Source: Leptospira adleri
GTDB lineage: Bacteria > Spirochaetota > Leptospiria > Leptospirales > Leptospiraceae
Reading direction: 5' to 3'
Assembly: GCF_002811985.1 (NCBI RefSeq)
Contig: NZ_NPDU01000078.1
Location: forward strand, 1 to 20,580
DNA: 20,580 nt
Shown here: piece by piece, positions 18,275 through 20,580 of the stretch
Position numbering within the stretch: position 1 is the stretch's first letter
Layout of the letters: each line of letters starts with the position of its first letter
Translations under genes and position numbers: made by a program
Notes under the pieces: generated by a model
Told to the model about the DNA's origin: nothing
What the model saw: only the letters and a program-made list of their open reading frames with translations
The model's database searches: none

Positions 18275-18276
18275 TT
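18201..18276. repeat. Three consecutive hairpins ending at the FecR stop codon
   Basis: Hairpin 1 is TCTCAAGC (18201-18208)/GCTTGAGA (18212-18219) with an AAA loop. Hairpin 2 is AGCCG (18219-18223)/CGGCT (18246-18250). Hairpin 3 is AACTCGC (18251-18257)/GCGAGTT (18270-18276) with a 12-base loop. All are perfect. The last arm overlaps the FecR stop codon (18275-18277 on the minus strand). No T-tract follows on the minus strand, so these are not standard terminators. They may protect the mRNA 3' end or be a dispersed repeat. Confidence 0.65.
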
Positions 18277-19555
18277 ACATTCTTAAAAATTCTCTTTGTT
18301 CCTTGTCTTCCCTTTCCCTTCTGCGTTTTTCTTTTTCCTGTCTCTGAATTTCTTCCGGGGTCAGTTCGCGCGGCGGTTTCGGTTTTTTGACTTCTTGGTT
18401 TGTAGAAGATCCGGATTTATTGGAATCCGATTTCGATTCCGAATTAGAAGTTTCAGTTTTGTTTTTGGGAGCGCTTGGATCCGATTTTTCTTGAATCTTA
18501 TTTTGTTCGTACTTTTGTTTTCCGAGATACTCTCCCGGATCGTAACCAGTTCTTGAGGGGCCGCTCCCGTTGTTTTGAGAATTGCCGTTTTGATTTTTAT
18601 TTTCGGTCTGAGAATTTCCGGAAGCGGTTTTTTCCAGCTTCAAGCCGGATTTTGTATTGAGTCCCGTTTGTCCGCTTCCCGCAGGATTTCCCGAATTGTT
18701 TGTATTGTTGGAATTTGCATTCGAACCGGTACTGTTTCTGTAGTTCGGATTACCATTGTCATATTTTCCGTAATTCGGATCCGACGTAGGATCGGAGTAG
18801 TTGCTTGAAGAAGAATTCGAATTGGAGGAAGAGCCTGAGGAGAGGGGCGTTCCGGAAGAATTGTTAAGCGAAGAATTACTCGAACCCGTATTTCCCGAGG
18901 ACGAGCTCGCTGATGCAGACGCAGATTGAATGCTTTCCGTAGTTTGCACGGAAGCGGCGACTGGAAATAATTTTTCGAATCCTTCCAAGGATTTTTTCGG
19001 ATATAAAAGAACGGGATTGCTCGGGTCGGCCTTGATACTTCCGGAAAGGACCGCGTATTCCAAATTCTTCTGATTCTTTTTCTTTTCTACGTTTACGATT
19101 CCTTCCACGAGTTTTAAAACCCCGTCTCCGGAACGGATTCCGACCGAAGAAGGGTTGTCTTTGTTTTCCGGTCTTCTTGTTACCTGCAAACCGCCTACCG
19201 AAATTTCAAGGTTGGCGCGATTGTCGAGATAGTCTATGAAGATCATGGAATTCTCCGCGATGAGAATTTCCGTTCCGTCCAAAAGTTTGAGTTTTGCCTG
19301 AGAGCCTTCCGCCGTTAAAATTGTATCTCTATTTTGGATCGAATTTCCGATCTCGATGTCTTTCCAAACGACTTCGGAATCGAATTTTCTCTGGATCGTT
19401 TTGGATTTGGAAAGAATCGTACCGATGACTTTCTGATTTCCAGTGTATCCGTACTGAGTATAATCATATAAGAATATACTGGTGAATAAGATTATATTGA
19501 AGACAAGTAGAACCAGAATGGCTCTGTCGCCTGAAAGAAATCTTTCTTTCGTCAT
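18275..19555 (-). CDS. FecR-domain membrane protein with Ser/Asn-rich region
   Basis: This is a 426-aa protein. One membrane segment lies at about residues 12-30 (AILVLLVFNIILFTSIFLY), so the rest is likely periplasmic. Residues about 43-200 form a FecR domain: IGTILSKSKTIQRK, then NRDTILTAEGSQAKLKLLDGTEILIAENSMIFID, and ISVGGLQVTR. This domain was first known from iron-dicitrate signalling and is widespread in spirochaetes. Residues about 205-335 are a low-complexity Ser/Asn/Gly linker, followed by a charged C-terminus (ELTPEEIQRQEKEKRRRERE). Cysteine is absent. The ATG is two bases behind the cyclase stop, so the two are translationally coupled; no sigma factor gene is adjacent in the window. 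It could sense an envelope signal for the cyclase, which is inference. Confidence 0.85.
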   Translation of the reverse strand: MTKERFLSGDRAILVLLVFNIILFTSIFLYDYTQYGYTGNQKVIGTILSKSKTIQRKFDSEVVWKDIEIGNSIQNRDTILTAEGSQAKLKLLDGTEILIAENSMIFIDYLDNRANLEISVGGLQVTRRPENKDNPSSVGIRSGDGVLKLVEGIVNVEKKKNQKNLEYAVLSGSIKADPSNPVLLYPKKSLEGFEKLFPVAASVQTTESIQSASASASSSSGNTGSSNSSLNNSSGTPLSSGSSSNSNSSSSNYSDPTSDPNYGKYDNGNPNYRNSTGSNANSNNTNNSGNPAGSGQTGLNTKSGLKLEKTASGNSQTENKNQNGNSQNNGSGPSRTGYDPGEYLGKQKYEQNKIQEKSDPSAPKNKTETSNSESKSDSNKSGSSTNQEVKKPKPPRELTPEEIQRQEKEKRRREREDKEQREFLRM

Positions 19556-19557
19556 CC

Positions 19558-20580
19558 TTATTTAGACCCGCCCGGTTTGAATTCCATTCCGATTTGTTTT
19601 CTCAGTTCTTTTAGATTCTTTGGACAATTTTTGTCCTTTGAATGACCTAACACCGCATAGATGGTTTGCAGGGATTTTTTTCCCTTAACCTTGATCGGTT
19701 TCAATTTTTCGACCACGAACGAACCTTTTACTTTTTCGTAAGAATTTCCGGTGATCAATATATCCGCGCCGAAAACTTTTGTGAGAGATTCCACTCTGGA
19801 AGCGAGATTCACTGTATCGCCGATGACTGTGTATTCCAATCGATCTTCGGAACCGATTTGTCCGGCGATGACTTCTCCGGTATTGATTCCGATTCCGATA
19901 AAGATCTTCGGCTTTTTATCGGTTCCTCGATTCTTATTGAATTGGATCAGACTCTTGCGCATATCGAGTGCGGCTTGAATCGCTTTTTCGGTGTCGAGTT
20001 CCGTATGTCCCAATTCTCCCCAAACCGCCATGATCGCGTCTCCTATGTATTTGTTGACGCTTCCGCCGTTGGCGTTGATACATTTTACCATAGCGGTGAA
20101 GTATTGGTTTAAGAATTCGACGACGAGTTCCGGTTCGATCATCTCGGAAATGGAAGTGAAGTTTCGGATATCGGAAAAAAGAATCACACATTCTCTTTTG
20201 TCCCCTCCGAGTTTTACTTCGCCTTTGAGGACCATCTCCGCAATGTCCTTGTTCACGAATTTTCCGAAAGCGTCCTTCATTTTGTCGCGATCGGAAAGTC
20301 CCTTTCCCATTTCCACAAAGGAAGTCGTCAGTTTTCCGATCTCGTCTCCGGATTCGGCTTCGAGCGTAAGTTGAAAATTTCCTTTTTCGATTTCTTTGGA
20401 CGCGTCCACGAGTTTAAGAATCGGTCTTGTCAATCTTCTGGAATAAAAGAACACGAATAGAATCGAAACGTTAACTACCACGAACATCAGATAAAGATTT
20501 CTTTTTTGAATGTTATAAACTTCTTCGAAGGCTTTTTTCTCCGAAGTACTGGAGATCACTCCTAATCCTGCGTATCCGAT
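19558..20580 (-). CDS. Class III adenylate/guanylate cyclase with HAMP domain (partial)
   Basis: The gene is cut by the right edge; the frame is open to 20580 (beginning IGYAGLGVISS), so a GTG at 20557-20559 is internal rather than the true start. The visible 340 residues hold the end of a probable periplasmic sensor part, a membrane segment (LYLMFVVVNVSILFVFFYS), a HAMP linker (RRLTRPILKLVDASKEIEKGNFQ) and a full class III cyclase domain. Visible are the metal-binding FSDIRNFTS and GDAIMAVWG, the substrate-site lysine in NKYIGD, and EYTVIGDTVNLASRVE with the catalytic Asn and Arg. Thr in place of the usual Asp (YTVIG) fits the class IIIb group, which makes cAMP; bicarbonate response is known for some of these. 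It heads a coupled pair with the FecR protein. Confidence 0.92.
   Translation of the reverse strand: MGYAGLGVISSTSEKKAFEEVYNIQKRNLYLMFVVVNVSILFVFFYSRRLTRPILKLVDASKEIEKGNFQLTLEAESGDEIGKLTTSFVEMGKGLSDRDKMKDAFGKFVNKDIAEMVLKGEVKLGGDKRECVILFSDIRNFTSISEMIEPELVVEFLNQYFTAMVKCINANGGSVNKYIGDAIMAVWGELGHTELDTEKAIQAALDMRKSLIQFNKNRGTDKKPKIFIGIGINTGEVIAGQIGSEDRLEYTVIGDTVNLASRVESLTKVFGADILITGNSYEKVKGSFVVEKLKPIKVKGKKSLQTIYAVLGHSKDKNCPKNLKELRKQIGMEFKPGGSK

Overview
The window is chromosomal DNA of a Leptospira species. I infer this from the gene set: LL-diaminopimelate aminotransferase, a Leptospira-style beta-helix lipoprotein, a FecR protein paired with a class III cyclase, and a rho-rpmE pair. The composition also fits, with moderate GC and many T-rich, TTC-rich and GAA-rich runs. 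It looks closest to the pathogen-related clade, but the species cannot be named from sequence reading alone. I see no insertion sequence, prophage, CRISPR array, tRNA or rRNA.

Left part (1-4141), plus strand. A possible 3' end of a gene runs off the left edge. It is followed by about 470 bases with no convincing gene that hold a GC-rich set of nested inverted repeats and a perfect 13-bp hairpin. Then come a membrane fatty acid desaturase, aspartate carbamoyltransferase (pyrB, pyrimidine synthesis), a small DUF2203 protein and dapL (lysine and peptidoglycan precursor synthesis). A strong inverted repeat with a T-tract closes the run. A small AT-rich stretch and a 102-aa lipoprotein gene with its own terminator follow.

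Middle part (5177-12511), minus strand. A 798-aa surface-type lipoprotein with a beta-helix stands alone. To its right is a two-gene unit: a 1164-aa TPR protein followed after 10 bases by a 348-aa LVIVD-type propeller protein. Their functions are unknown.

Right-middle part (13082-17112), plus strand. First is a PAS and Fis-type HTH protein with a long basic tail. Then come rho and rpmE (a likely operon), and then a NifU/IscU-like scaffold domain fused to 14 pentapeptide repeats and translationally coupled to a 62-aa protein. The scaffold domain has lost the third cluster-ligand cysteine.

Right end (17237-20580), minus strand. There is a membrane protein of unknown function, then a class III adenylate/guanylate cyclase (cut by the right edge) coupled to a FecR-domain protein only two bases downstream. 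Immediately behind the FecR stop codon lies a dense array: three consecutive hairpins and five tandem 12-14-bp units. One of its hairpins shares a 12-base loop with a hairpin near position 225, and the two stems differ by paired changes. This covarying element and the pentapeptide-fused scaffold are the two observations I rate highest.
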